Positions 37,036 to 46,453 are shown, counted from the first letter of the stretch. The stretch: DNA of 64,000 nt from Burkholderia contaminans (GCF_029633825.1 NZ_CP090640.1:558001-622000); one strand, 5' to 3'. Translations and numbers: made by a program. Notes: a model not told the origin generated them from the sequence alone.

Positions 37036-38846
37036 ATTCACGGCCGGCGCCGCGCGCCGGCCTTCGCTCCCGTTTTGACCGATTTATGCCGACTCACCCG
37101 CTGGTTTTCCATTCGTCGCCGGACCGGACGATCGCCTGGCGCGACGGCTCGCCCGTCACCGTGCGCGCGTTTGTCGCCGATGTCGCGCGCGTGGCCGCTG
37201 CGCTGCCCGCCGGCGGCCACGTGTTCAACGTGTGCCGCGACCGCTACCGCTTCGCGGTCAGCCTGTGCGCCGCGCTCGTTGCCGGCAAGATCAGCCTGCT
37301 GCCGTCGACGCACACGCCGGAAATGGTTCGCCAGCTCGCATCGTTCGCGCCCGACGCGTTCTGCCTGCACGACGCGCCCGACTGCACGATCGACCTGCCG
37401 CGCTTCGCGTACCCCGATGCCGCCCCCGGCGAGCTCGCGAGCGATGCGCCGTTCGTCGTGCCGCAAATCGATGCGGCGCGCATCATGGCCTACGTGTTCA
37501 CGTCCGGTTCGACCGGTGCGCCGGTGCCGCACCGCAAGACCTGGGGCTTCCTGGTCGGCTGCGTGCGCGCGGCGGCCGACCGCCTCGGGCTGCTCGACGG
37601 CCGCGCGGCCACGCTGATCGGCACGGTGCCCGCGCAGCACATGTACGGTTTCGAGTCGACGGTGCTGCTCGCGCTGATGGGCGGCCTCGCGTTCAGCAAC
37701 CGCCAGCCGTTCTACCCGGTCGACATTCGCGACGAACTCGACGCGATCCCGCAACCGCGCGTGCTCGTCACGTCGCCGATCCACCTGCGAGCGCTGCTGG
37801 CCGCCGGCCACGCGCTGCCGCCTGCCGCGCTCGTCCTGTCGGCCACCGCGCCGCTGTCGGAAAAGCTCGCGTGCGAAGCCGAAGCCGCGCTCGACGCGCC
37901 GCTCGTCGAGATCTACGGCAGCACCGAAACCGGCCAGATCGCCACCCGCCGCACGTCGCAAGGCGCGGCCTGGGCGTTGTTCCCGGGTATCCGGCTCGAC
38001 GCGCGCGATGAACCGGAAAGCGACGACGGCCAGCCGACGATCTGGGTGTCCGGCGGGCACGTCGAGGCGCCCGTGCCGATGGGCGATGCGCTCGAACTGC
38101 TCGGCGACGGCCGGTTCCTGCTGCACGGCCGCAAGGCCGACCTCGTCAACATCGCCGGCAAGCGCACGTCGCTCGCGTACCTGAACCATCAGCTCAATGC
38201 GATTCCGCAAGTGATCGACGGCGTGTTCTTCATGCCCGACGCCGCCGCGCCCGCCCACGCCGACGCGGGCCTCGAACCGGTCACGCGCCTCGTCGCGCTG
38301 GTCGTCGCGCCGACGCTCGCGGCAGCCGACCTGCAGCGCGCGCTGCGCGAGCGGATCGATCCCGCATTCATGCCGCGCCCGCTCGTCTTCGTCGACGCGC
38401 TGCCGCGCAACGAAACGGGCAAACTGCCGCGCGACGTGCTCGCCGCACTCGTTGCACGACACGCGCGCACCGCAGCCGCGCCGACGCCCGTGTGCGACCC
38501 GGCCGGCACACCGGCGGTCGCGCCCGGGTTCACGATCCCGGCCGATCACCCGGCGCTGCCCGGCCACTTCCCGGGCCATCCGGTCGTCCCGGGCGTCGTG
38601 CTGCTCGATCACGCGATCCATGCGATCGGCACGGCGTTGGGCCGTCCGCTGCAGACGTGGCGGCTCGGGTCCGCGAAATTCCTGAGCCCGGTCGCGCCCG
38701 GCGAGCCGCTCGATCTCGCGTACGACGCCGCGGCGAGCGGTGCGATCCGCTTCACGCTGCGCGCCGGGGCGCGCGAAGTCGCGAGCGGCGTACTATCCGC
38801 GCCGCCGGCCACGCCGTCTTCCGCGCAGGGTGGTGCGCAGTCATGA
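37032..38846 (+). CDS. AMP-dependent acyl/aryl ligase fused to a FabZ-like dehydratase
   Basis: 604 residues in two modules. Residues about 15-475 form an adenylate-forming ligase: P-loop FTSGSTGAPVPHRK, EIYGSTETGQIATR, HGRKADLVNIAGKRTS and the C-terminal lysine in NETGKLPRD. Residues about 490-604 are a hotdog dehydratase with HPALPGHFPGHPVVPGVVLLDHAI. The ligase probably activates hydroxybenzoate and loads it on the ACP; the hotdog would dehydrate beta-hydroxyacyl intermediates. Both ends overlap neighbours (ATGA). Fusion of these two steps is unusual; elsewhere they are often separate genes. Confidence 0.85.
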   Translation: MNSRPAPRAGLRSRFDRFMPTHPLVFHSSPDRTIAWRDGSPVTVRAFVADVARVAAALPAGGHVFNVCRDRYRFAVSLCAALVAGKISLLPSTHTPEMVRQLASFAPDAFCLHDAPDCTIDLPRFAYPDAAPGELASDAPFVVPQIDAARIMAYVFTSGSTGAPVPHRKTWGFLVGCVRAAADRLGLLDGRAATLIGTVPAQHMYGFESTVLLALMGGLAFSNRQPFYPVDIRDELDAIPQPRVLVTSPIHLRALLAAGHALPPAALVLSATAPLSEKLACEAEAALDAPLVEIYGSTETGQIATRRTSQGAAWALFPGIRLDARDEPESDDGQPTIWVSGGHVEAPVPMGDALELLGDGRFLLHGRKADLVNIAGKRTSLAYLNHQLNAIPQVIDGVFFMPDAAAPAHADAGLEPVTRLVALVVAPTLAAADLQRALRERIDPAFMPRPLVFVDALPRNETGKLPRDVLAALVARHARTAAAPTPVCDPAGTPAVAPGFTIPADHPALPGHFPGHPVVPGVVLLDHAIHAIGTALGRPLQTWRLGSAKFLSPVAPGEPLDLAYDAAASGAIRFTLRAGAREVASGVLSAPPATPSSAQGGAQS

Positions 38847-40078
38847 AGCGCACCGCATGGGCCGAACGCCAGGAACGCAGCAATGCGGGCTTGCTGCGCG
38901 CGATGACGTGGCTGTCGCTGCGCTTCGGCCGGCAGCGCGCGCGCGTCGTGCTGCACCTGATCGCGACGTATTTCGTGCTGTTCTCGCCGATCGCGTGCGC
39001 GGCATCGCGCGATTACCTGCGCCGCGTGCTCGGCCGCCCCGCGCGCTGGCGCGACGTGTACCGGCACGTGTTCACGTTCGCGGCAACGATCCACGACCGC
39101 ATCTACCTGATGAACGGACGCTTCGACCTGTTCGACATCCGGCTGCACGGCGAAACGCTCGTCGACGAGGCCCTCGCGGGCGGACGCGGCGCATTCCTGA
39201 TGGGCGCGCACCTCGGCAGCTTCGAGGTCGTGCGCGCGATCGGCCGCACGCATCCGGGCCTGCGCGTCGTCGTGACGATGTACGAGAAGAACGCGCGCAA
39301 GATCAACGCGACGCTCGCCGCGGTGAATCCCGCCGCGCAGCCGGAAGTGATTCCGCTCGGGCAGGTCGACTCGATGCTGAAGGTGCGCGAGCGCCTCGAC
39401 GCGAACTGCATGGTCGGCATGCTCGCCGACCGCACGCTGCTCGACGACGCGGCCGCGTCGCTGCGCCGACTGCCGCTGCTCGGCGCGCCGGCAGCGTTCC
39501 CGCTCGGGCCGCTCTACATGGCCGCGATGTTGAAGCGGCCGGTGCTCTTCATGACGGGCCTCTATCGCGACGGCAACCGCTACGATGTGCACTTCGAGAC
39601 GCTCGCCGATTTCTCCGACGTGCGGCGCGAGGCACGTGCGGCGGCCGTCGACGCGGCGCTCGCGCGCTACGTCGCGCTGCTCGACCGGTACTGCCGCGCG
39701 GCGCCGTACAACTGGTTCAACTATTTCGACTTCTGGCAAGGCGGCGATGCCGCGACCGTCGCCGCGCGCAGCAGCGCGGCGCGCGCCGCTGCCGGCCTGT
39801 CCGCCACGAGGATTCCGACGCATGACCGCCGTTCGCCGCTGCTCGCCCACGCTCCCGTCCGCGCTGCGTCGCGCCGTCCGCACGCTGGCCGTCGCCCTCG
39901 CCGCAACCGCCGCCCTGACCGCGCTGGCTGCCGCGCCCGCCCAGGCGGCCGACACGGCACCGGCGTGGAACCTCGACCGGTTGATGTCGACGCTCGCGCA
40001 GCACAAGTCGGGGCGCGCGACGTTCACCGAAACGAAATACCTGTCGATCGCGACGCAGCCGGTCGAATCGTCAGGTGA
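38843..40078 (+). CDS. LpxL/HtrB-like acyltransferase of the aryl polyene cluster, open frame runs on into the next gene
   Basis: The family region is residues 1 to about 322: FLMGAHLGSFEVVRAIG carries the HX4E acyltransferase motif, with GMLADRTLL and FPLGPLYMAAMLKRPVLFM typical of lipid A/lyso-ornithine-type acyltransferases. It probably attaches the polyene acyl chain to a membrane lipid. The frame then continues through 85 codons of Arg/Pro-rich sequence lying out of frame over the LolA-like gene. A single-base loss near 39808 (ACGAGGA for ACGGAGGA) would explain this: in the frame one back the chain ends EDSDA and stops in an ATGA overlap at 39825, like the other junctions. Confidence 0.8.
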   Translation: MKRTAWAERQERSNAGLLRAMTWLSLRFGRQRARVVLHLIATYFVLFSPIACAASRDYLRRVLGRPARWRDVYRHVFTFAATIHDRIYLMNGRFDLFDIRLHGETLVDEALAGGRGAFLMGAHLGSFEVVRAIGRTHPGLRVVVTMYEKNARKINATLAAVNPAAQPEVIPLGQVDSMLKVRERLDANCMVGMLADRTLLDDAAASLRRLPLLGAPAAFPLGPLYMAAMLKRPVLFMTGLYRDGNRYDVHFETLADFSDVRREARAAAVDAALARYVALLDRYCRAAPYNWFNYFDFWQGGDAATVAARSSAARAAAGLSATRIPTHDRRSPLLAHAPVRAASRRPHAGRRPRRNRRPDRAGCRARPGGRHGTGVEPRPVDVDARAAQVGARDVHRNEIPVDRDAAGRIVR

Positions 40079-40478
40079 ACTCGTGTTCGTCGCGCCCGAC
40101 CATCTCGAGAAGCACACGCTGAGCCCGAAACCCGAACACCTCGTCGTCGACGGCGACATGCTCACCGTCGAGCGCAACAACCGCAAATTCACGCTCGCGC
40201 TCGCACGCTATCCGGAACTCGGCGCGTTCATCGACAGCATCCGCGCGACGCTCGCCGGCAACCGCTTCGCACTCGAACAGGTGTACAAGGTCGCGCTCGC
40301 CGGGCGCGGCGACGACTGGACGCTGACGCTCACGCCGCTCGATTCGCGGATGCTGAAGGTCGTCAGCACGATCACGCTCGACGGCACGCGCGACATGTTG
40401 CGCAGCGTCGCGATCCGGCAGGCCGACGGCGACCGCTCGGTGATGCGGCTGCAACCCGTTCCGGCGAACCCGAACTGA
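39822..40478 (+). CDS. LolA-like outer-membrane carrier protein
   Basis: 218 residues. Signal peptide (LAVALAATAALTALAAAPAQA, cleavage near residue 43) and a LolA-type half-barrel: ATFTETKYLSIATQPVESSGELVFVAPDHLEK, then YPELGAFIDSIRATLAGN and DWTLTLTPLDSRMLK. Such proteins in aryl polyene clusters are thought to ferry the product across the periplasm. It overlaps the MMPL gene by TGATG. No strong ribosome site remains in front of the ATG (GAGGA at 39807-39812). Confidence 0.85.
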   Translation: MTAVRRCSPTLPSALRRAVRTLAVALAATAALTALAAAPAQAADTAPAWNLDRLMSTLAQHKSGRATFTETKYLSIATQPVESSGELVFVAPDHLEKHTLSPKPEHLVVDGDMLTVERNNRKFTLALARYPELGAFIDSIRATLAGNRFALEQVYKVALAGRGDDWTLTLTPLDSRMLKVVSTITLDGTRDMLRSVAIRQADGDRSVMRLQPVPANPN

Positions 40479-42955
40479 TGGACGAACGCGCTCGCCCCCC
40501 GTCGTCACCGGTCGCGCGCCGCCTGCACGCGCTGCGGCAGCGCGCGGTGCTCGTGTGGCTGCTCGCGCTGCTCGCGTGCGGCGTCGCGATCTGGCGCGCG
40601 CACTTCACGGCCGACCTGTCCGCATTCCTGCCGAGCGCGCCGAGCGCCGGGCAGCGCGTGCTCGTCGACCAGTTGCGCGACGGCGTCGTGTCACGGCTGA
40701 TTCTCGTCGTGATCGACGGCGGCGATGCCACGACGCGCGCCGCGCTGTCGCGACGCGTCGCCGGCGCGCTGCGCACCGATCCGCAATTCGCGGCCGTTCA
40801 CAACGGCGAAGCCGCGAACGACGCGCGCGACCAGCAGTTCGTCTTCGATCACCGCTACCTGCTGAGCCCGGCCGTCACGCCGCAGCGCTTCAGCGCCGCC
40901 GGCTTGCATCAGGCGCTCGGCGACAGCCTCGACCTGCTGAGTTCGTCGGCCGGCCTCGTGGCCAAGGCGATGCTGCCGCGCGACCCGACCGGTGAAGTCG
41001 CCACGCTCGTCGACCAGCTCGACCGCGCGGCGGAGCCGGCGAACCGCGACGGCGTGTGGGCGTCGCGCGACGGCACGCGCGCGGTGCTCGTCGTGCAGAC
41101 GGCCGCCGCCGGTTCCGATACCGACGCCCAGGCCCGCGCGATCGACGCCCTGCGCCGAGCATTCGCCGCCGCGCAGCAGGCCGTGCCGAACGCCGCCGCG
41201 ACCACGCTCGCGATGACGGGCCCCGGCGTGTTCTCGGTCGACACGCGCGACACGATCCGGCACGACGTCGAACGGCTGTCGACGGCGAGCGTCGTGCTGA
41301 TCGTCGCATTGCTGCTGACGCTGTACCGTTCGCCGCGCACGCTCGCGCTCGGCTTGCTGCCGGTGCTGACGGGCGTCGCGGCCGCGATTGCAGCGGTCAG
41401 CGTCGCCTTCGGCACGGTCCATGGGCTGACGCTCGGCTTCGGCACGACGCTGATCGGCGAAGCCGTCGACTATTCGATCTACCTGTTCGTGCAATCGGCG
41501 CAGGCCGGCACGCGCGGCGCGGCGCGCCCGGCCGACGCGATGCGCGCATGGGTCGCCGCGTACTGGCCGACGATCCGGCTCGGCGTGCTGACATCCGTGT
41601 GCGGGTTCGCGTCGATGCTGTTCTCCGGATTCCCCGGCCTCGTGCAGCTCGGGCTGTATTCGATCGTCGGGCTCACGGCCGCCGCGCTCGTCACGCGCTT
41701 CGTGCTGCCGCATCTGCGCGGCGAGCATGTCGCGATCCGCGACGTGTCGCGCGTCGGCGCCGTGCTCGCGCGCGCGGCCGACGCCGCGCCGCGGCTGCGC
41801 TGGCCGCTCGTCGTGCTGGTGATCGCCGCGATCGCGACGCTCGTGCTGCATCGCGACGGCCTGTGGAGCCGCGAGCTCGCCGCGCTCAGCCCCGTGCCGG
41901 CGCAAGCGCAGGCGCTCGATGCGCGGCTGCGCGCCGATGTCGGCGCGCCCGATGTGCGCTACCTCGTCGTGATTTCTGCATCGACCGAACAGGCCGCACT
42001 CGAAGGCGCCGAAAAAGTGGCCGCACAATTGCAGCCGCTCGTCGACCGCGGTGCGCTCGCCGGCTTCGAAAGCCCCGCGCGCTACCTGCCGAGCGATGCC
42101 GCGCAGCGCGCGCGCCAGGCAAGCCTGCCGGATACCGGCGTGCTTGCCGCGCGGATGCACGACGCCGTCGCGAACCAGCCGATCGCGGTCAAACCCGAAC
42201 TATTCACCCCGTTCATCGCCGACGTCGCGGCTGCGCGCCACGCACCGCTGCTGACGCGCGCGGACTTGCGCGGCACGTCGATGGCGCTCGCCGTCGATGC
42301 GCTGCTGACCGAACGCGACGGCCGCTGGAGCGCGATGCTGCCGCTGCGTGCGCCGGACGCCGCGCACACCGCGCAACCGGCATCGAGCCTCGATGCCGCG
42401 CCGATTCGCACGGCTGTCGCGCGCGCGGGCGTGCCCGATGCGCTGTTCGTCGACATGAAGGCCGAAGCCGATCGCCTGTACGTGAGCTATGTGCACGAGG
42501 ACATCCGGCTGTCGCTCGCGGGCTTCGCCGCGATCGCCGTGCTGCTGCTGATCGCGCTGCGCTCGCCGCGCCGCGTCGTGCGCGCGCTCGCGCCGCTCGT
42601 TGCGGCCGTGCTGGTCGTGACGGCCGGCTTCGCACTCGCCGGCGTGCAGCTGACGATTCTGCATCTCGTCGGGATGCTCCTGATCGTCGCCGTCGGCTCC
42701 AACTACGCGCTGTTCTTCTGCAAGCGCGACGACGCACAGCCCGTCACGCCGTACACGCTCGTGTCGCTGCTGATCGCGAATCTCGCGACGGTCGCGGGCT
42801 TCGGGCTGCTGGCGCTGTCGCGCGTGCCGCTGCTCGAAACCTTCGGGCTGACCGTCGGGCCGGGTGCGATGCTCGCGCTCGCGTTCTCCGCAATTCTCGC
42901 GCCGCGCCCGGCTGACGCCGGGGCCATCAACCGCCATCGAGGAAGCCGCGCATGA
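40478..42955 (+). CDS. MMPL/RND-family exporter of the aryl polyene cluster
   Basis: 825 residues with two halves of six membrane segments each and a large periplasmic domain in each half. FGTTLIGEAVDYSIYLFVQS and VGMLLIVAVGSNYALFFCKRDD are the TM4 and TM10 proton-relay-type blocks. Likely exports the polyene lipid to the outer leaflet or periplasm. Its ATG overlaps the LolA stop (TGATG), and its own stop overlaps the deacetylase ATG. Confidence 0.9.
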   Translation: MDERARPPSSPVARRLHALRQRAVLVWLLALLACGVAIWRAHFTADLSAFLPSAPSAGQRVLVDQLRDGVVSRLILVVIDGGDATTRAALSRRVAGALRTDPQFAAVHNGEAANDARDQQFVFDHRYLLSPAVTPQRFSAAGLHQALGDSLDLLSSSAGLVAKAMLPRDPTGEVATLVDQLDRAAEPANRDGVWASRDGTRAVLVVQTAAAGSDTDAQARAIDALRRAFAAAQQAVPNAAATTLAMTGPGVFSVDTRDTIRHDVERLSTASVVLIVALLLTLYRSPRTLALGLLPVLTGVAAAIAAVSVAFGTVHGLTLGFGTTLIGEAVDYSIYLFVQSAQAGTRGAARPADAMRAWVAAYWPTIRLGVLTSVCGFASMLFSGFPGLVQLGLYSIVGLTAAALVTRFVLPHLRGEHVAIRDVSRVGAVLARAADAAPRLRWPLVVLVIAAIATLVLHRDGLWSRELAALSPVPAQAQALDARLRADVGAPDVRYLVVISASTEQAALEGAEKVAAQLQPLVDRGALAGFESPARYLPSDAAQRARQASLPDTGVLAARMHDAVANQPIAVKPELFTPFIADVAAARHAPLLTRADLRGTSMALAVDALLTERDGRWSAMLPLRAPDAAHTAQPASSLDAAPIRTAVARAGVPDALFVDMKAEADRLYVSYVHEDIRLSLAGFAAIAVLLLIALRSPRRVVRALAPLVAAVLVVTAGFALAGVQLTILHLVGMLLIVAVGSNYALFFCKRDDAQPVTPYTLVSLLIANLATVAGFGLLALSRVPLLETFGLTVGPGAMLALAFSAILAPRPADAGAINRHRGSRA

Positions 42956-43845
42956 ACGCGCCATCGTCCGTTCCGTCGCGACAGCCCGGCGACACACGCC
43001 GCTGGAAGCCGACGCCGCTGATCGCGGGCACGGCCGCGCTGCATGCGGGCGCGGCGGCGGCGGCCGTCGCGCAGCCGGCCGCGTGGCCGTGGGCGGTCGG
43101 TGGCGTGGTCGCGTCGCATCTCGCGCTGACCGCCGCCGGCCTGTGGCCGCGCAGCGCGCTGCTCGGCCCGAACTGGACGCGCCTGCCGGCCCACGCTGGC
43201 CGCCGCATCGCGCTGACGATCGACGACGGTCCGGACCCGGACGTCACGCCGCGCGTGCTCGACCTGCTCGACCGTTACGACGCGCGCGCGACGTTCTTCT
43301 GCATCGGCGATCTCGCGCGCCGTCATCCGCGCTGGATCGAGGCGATCGTCGCGCGCGGTCACGCGATCGAGAACCACAGCCAGCGGCACCGGCACACGTT
43401 CTCGCTGTCGGGGCCTGCCGCACTGCGGCGCGAAATCGCGGCCGCGCAGCAGACGCTGACCGAGATCGCCGGCACGCGCCCGCTGTTCTTCCGTGCGCCG
43501 GCCGGCCTGCGCAATCCGTTTCTCGAGCCGGTGCTGTGCGAACTCGGCCTGCAGCTGGCGAGCTGGACGCGGCGCGGCTTCGACACACGCGCACGCGATG
43601 CGGCGACCGTCACGCGCCGCCTGCTGCACGGCCTCGCCGCACGCGACATCCTGCTCGTGCACGACGGCCACGCGGCGCGCGACGCGCGCGGCGAACCGGT
43701 CGTGCTCGACGTGCTGCAAGCGGTGCTGCGCGCGGCCGCCGATGCGCAATTGCACTGGACCACGCTGCGCGCGGCGCTCGCGCCGGAGCTGCCCGGCGGG
43801 CCGGGCGAGCCGGCCGGTTCGGCCCCCCCGTTTGATAAAATCTGA
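42952..43845 (+). CDS. Polysaccharide deacetylase (NodB) family protein
   Basis: 297 residues. An N-terminal hydrophobic part (two segments, about 22-70) anchors it. The NodB fold follows: metal motif TIDDGPDPD, HSQRHRHTFS, FRAPAGLRNPF and ILLVHDGH. It would hydrolyse an N- or O-acyl group. Similar genes occur in aryl polyene clusters without an assigned substrate. Confidence 0.85.
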   Translation: MNAPSSVPSRQPGDTRRWKPTPLIAGTAALHAGAAAAAVAQPAAWPWAVGGVVASHLALTAAGLWPRSALLGPNWTRLPAHAGRRIALTIDDGPDPDVTPRVLDLLDRYDARATFFCIGDLARRHPRWIEAIVARGHAIENHSQRHRHTFSLSGPAALRREIAAAQQTLTEIAGTRPLFFRAPAGLRNPFLEPVLCELGLQLASWTRRGFDTRARDAATVTRRLLHGLAARDILLVHDGHAARDARGEPVVLDVLQAVLRAAADAQLHWTTLRAALAPELPGGPGEPAGSAPPFDKI

Positions 43846-43908
43846 CCTCGAACGGCGCGCCTGCCAGCCCTGCTGCCGCGCCCGTTCCGGCCACCGGATG
43901 CGACCCTC

Positions 43909-45120
43909 GTGAAACCTCTCCTGCTCTCGCACTTCACCGCCACCAGCTGCATCGGCCGCGGCCTCGATGCGACCCTCGACGCACTGCGCGACGCGCGCGG
44001 CGGGCTGCAGCCCTGCGACTTCGAACGTGCGGATCTCGACACGTGGATCGGTGCGGTGGACGGCGTCGATGCGCAGCCCGTGCGGGCCGACCTCGCCGAC
44101 TTCGCGTGCCGCAACAATCGCCTCGCACAGCTCGGCCTCACGCAGGACGGTTTCGACGCACGCGTCGCGGCAGCCGTCGCGCGCTATGGAGCGGCACGCG
44201 TGGGCGTGTTCATCGGCACGAGCACGGCCGGCATCCTCGAAACCGAGCACGCATACCAGCGCCGCGATCCGGCGAGCGGCGCGCTGCCCGCCGACTTCCG
44301 CTATGCGCATACGCACAACCCGTATTCGCCGGCCGCGTTCGTGCGCGCGTTTTTCGCGCTGCGCGGCCCGGCGATGGCGATCTCGTCCGCCTGTTCGTCC
44401 GGCGCGAAAGTGTTCGGCTCCGCGCACCGCATGATCGAGGCAGGCTTGATCGATGCGGCCGTCGTCGGCGGCGTCGATTCGCTGTGCCTGACGACGCTGT
44501 ACGGCTTCAATTCGCTCGAACTGCTGTCGCGGCAGCCGTGCCGTCCGTTCGACGTCGCGCGCGACGGCATATCGATCGGCGAGGCTGCCGCGTTCGCGCT
44601 CGTCGAACGCGTGCCGGCGTCGCCCGCCGCACTCGACGCCGATGCGGTCCTGCTGCTCGGCATCGGCGAATCGAGCGACGCGCATCACATGTCGTCGCCG
44701 CATCCGGACGGGCTCGGCGCGCGCGTCGCGATCGAGCAGGCGCTCGCATCCGCCGGCCTGGGCGCAACCGACATCGACTACGTGAACCTGCACGGCACCG
44801 CGACGCCGAGCAACGACGCAGCCGAAAGCCGCGCGATCGGCGCGCTGTTCGCCAGCACGCCGTGCAGTTCGACGAAGGGCGCGACCGGCCATACGCTCGG
44901 CGCGGCGGGTGCGCTCGAGGCGGTCGTCGGCGCGCTCGCGCTGCGCGAGCAGTTCGTGCCGGCCGGCGTCAACACGACGCACCCCGACCCTGCCCTCGCC
45001 GCCGACTACGTGCTCGCGAGCCGCGATACGCGCGTGCGCGCCGTCCTCTCCAATTCGTTCGGCTTCGGCGGCACGAATTGCAGCCTGATCCTCGGCCGCG
45101 CCGACCACGCCCGCCGTTGA
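43909..45120 (+). CDS. Beta-ketoacyl-ACP synthase of the aryl polyene cluster, GTG start
   Basis: 403 residues, FabF-like thiolase fold. Catalytic residues C162 in ISSACSSGAKVF, H295 in NLHGTATPSND and H328 in KGATGHTLGAAG are all present, so it should condense malonyl-ACP with the growing aryl polyene. The frame begins with GTG at 43909, the codon giving family N-terminus MKPLLLSHFTATSC. The chain-length factor follows after 8 bases. Confidence 0.93.
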   Translation: MKPLLLSHFTATSCIGRGLDATLDALRDARGGLQPCDFERADLDTWIGAVDGVDAQPVRADLADFACRNNRLAQLGLTQDGFDARVAAAVARYGAARVGVFIGTSTAGILETEHAYQRRDPASGALPADFRYAHTHNPYSPAAFVRAFFALRGPAMAISSACSSGAKVFGSAHRMIEAGLIDAAVVGGVDSLCLTTLYGFNSLELLSRQPCRPFDVARDGISIGEAAAFALVERVPASPAALDADAVLLLGIGESSDAHHMSSPHPDGLGARVAIEQALASAGLGATDIDYVNLHGTATPSNDAAESRAIGALFASTPCSSTKGATGHTLGAAGALEAVVGALALREQFVPAGVNTTHPDPALAADYVLASRDTRVRAVLSNSFGFGGTNCSLILGRADHARR

Positions 45121-45128
45121 GGCCCGCC

Positions 45129-45944
45129 ATGACACTCACCGCCTTCATCGAAAGCATCGGCCTCGTCGGGCCCGGATTGACCGACTGGCCGCACGCGGCC
45201 GACGTGCTCTCGGGCCGCGTACCGTACGCGCCCGCCCGCACCGAGCTGCCGCCACCGGCCGGCCTGCCGTCGGCCGAGCGACGCCGCACCGGCCCCGTCG
45301 TGCGCGTGGCACTCGCGGCCGGCCACGAAGCGGTGGCCGCGAGCGGACGCGACGCCGCGATGCTCGCGACCGTGTTCAGCGCGTCCGGCGGCGACGGCCA
45401 GAATTGCCACGCGATCTGCGAGACGCTGGCCGGCGACGATCGCCAGCTGTCGCCGACGCGCTTCCACAACTCCGTGCACAACGCGCCGGCCGGCTACTGG
45501 AGCATCGCGACGCGCGCGATGGCAACGTCGAACGTGCTGTGCGCGCACGACGGCAGCTTTGCCGCCGGCCTGCTGGAAAGCCTGTGCCAGGTCGTGGTCG
45601 ATCGCGTGCCGACCCTGCTGATCGCGTACGACACCGACTATCCGGAACCGCTGCGCGCGGTGCGCCCGATCGGCGACGCATTCGGCGCGGCACTCGTGCT
45701 CGCGCCCGAAGCAAGCGAACGCGCGCTCGCCCGCATCGACGTGCAGCTCGACGACGCCCCCGCCACGACGCTCGCGCATGCCGAACTCGACGCACTGCGC
45801 GCCGGCAATCCGGCCGCGCGCGTGCTGCCGCTGCTCGACGCCATCGCCGCGCGGCGTTCGACGCGCGTCGTGCTCGACTACCTGGCCGACACGCGCGTGC
45901 AGGTCGACGTCGCGATGCCGGATACATTCGCGGAGCGCGCGTGA
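45129..45944 (+). CDS. Chain-length factor-type ketosynthase homologue
   Basis: 271 residues, shorter than a true ketosynthase and lacking the nucleophilic cysteine. Recognisable blocks are LPSAERRRTGPVVRVALAAGHEA and FHNSVHNAPAGYWSIATR. CLF proteins pair with the KS and set the number of extensions. The stop overlaps the next ATG (TGATG). Confidence 0.85.
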   Translation: MTLTAFIESIGLVGPGLTDWPHAADVLSGRVPYAPARTELPPPAGLPSAERRRTGPVVRVALAAGHEAVAASGRDAAMLATVFSASGGDGQNCHAICETLAGDDRQLSPTRFHNSVHNAPAGYWSIATRAMATSNVLCAHDGSFAAGLLESLCQVVVDRVPTLLIAYDTDYPEPLRAVRPIGDAFGAALVLAPEASERALARIDVQLDDAPATTLAHAELDALRAGNPAARVLPLLDAIAARRSTRVVLDYLADTRVQVDVAMPDTFAERA

Positions 45945-46453
45945 TGACCGCGACGATCCCGCTCGCGCCGCCGCTCGACCACGCGTGGATCGCCGCGCAC
46001 ATTCCGCACGACGGCGCGATGTGCGTGCTCGATACGGTCGATGCGTGGGATGCCGATCGCATCCGCTGCACCGCGACGAGCCACCGCGATCCGCACAACC
46101 CGCTGCGCTCGCACGGTCGGCTCGCCTCCGTCTGCGGAATCGAATACGCGGCGCAGGCGATGGCCGTGCACGGCGCGCTGCTCCATGCGCACGAAGCGCG
46201 CCCGCGTGTCGGCTATCTGGCGAGCGTGCGCAACGTCGACGCATTCGTCGACCGGCTCGACACGTTCGCGCAGCCGATCGTCGTCGAAGCGGAACGCGTG
46301 AGCGGCGACGCCCGTTCGGTGCTGTACGGCTTCTCGCTGCGCTGCGGCGATCGTGTGCTGCTATCCGGCCGCGCCGCGGTCATGCTGGACGCGTCGGCAG
46401 CCGGCGCGCTTCACCGGGGCCCGGCACCCACCGGCGATGCGAATCCTCGCTGA
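45944..46453 (+). CDS. ApeP-like hotdog dehydratase
   Basis: 169 residues. IPHDGAMCVLDTVDAWD and SHGRLASVCGIEYAAQAMAVHGAL match the ApeP/FabA-like dehydratases of aryl polyene clusters. This would be the second dehydratase here, besides the domain fused to the AMP-ligase. Its start overlaps the CLF stop. Confidence 0.85.
   Translation: MTATIPLAPPLDHAWIAAHIPHDGAMCVLDTVDAWDADRIRCTATSHRDPHNPLRSHGRLASVCGIEYAAQAMAVHGALLHAHEARPRVGYLASVRNVDAFVDRLDTFAQPIVVEAERVSGDARSVLYGFSLRCGDRVLLSGRAAVMLDASAAGALHRGPAPTGDANPR

Noticed and set aside
42703..45135. 810-codon minus frame
   Set aside because: Antisense to the MMPL, deacetylase and ketosynthase genes of the polyene cluster, which have recognisable domains.
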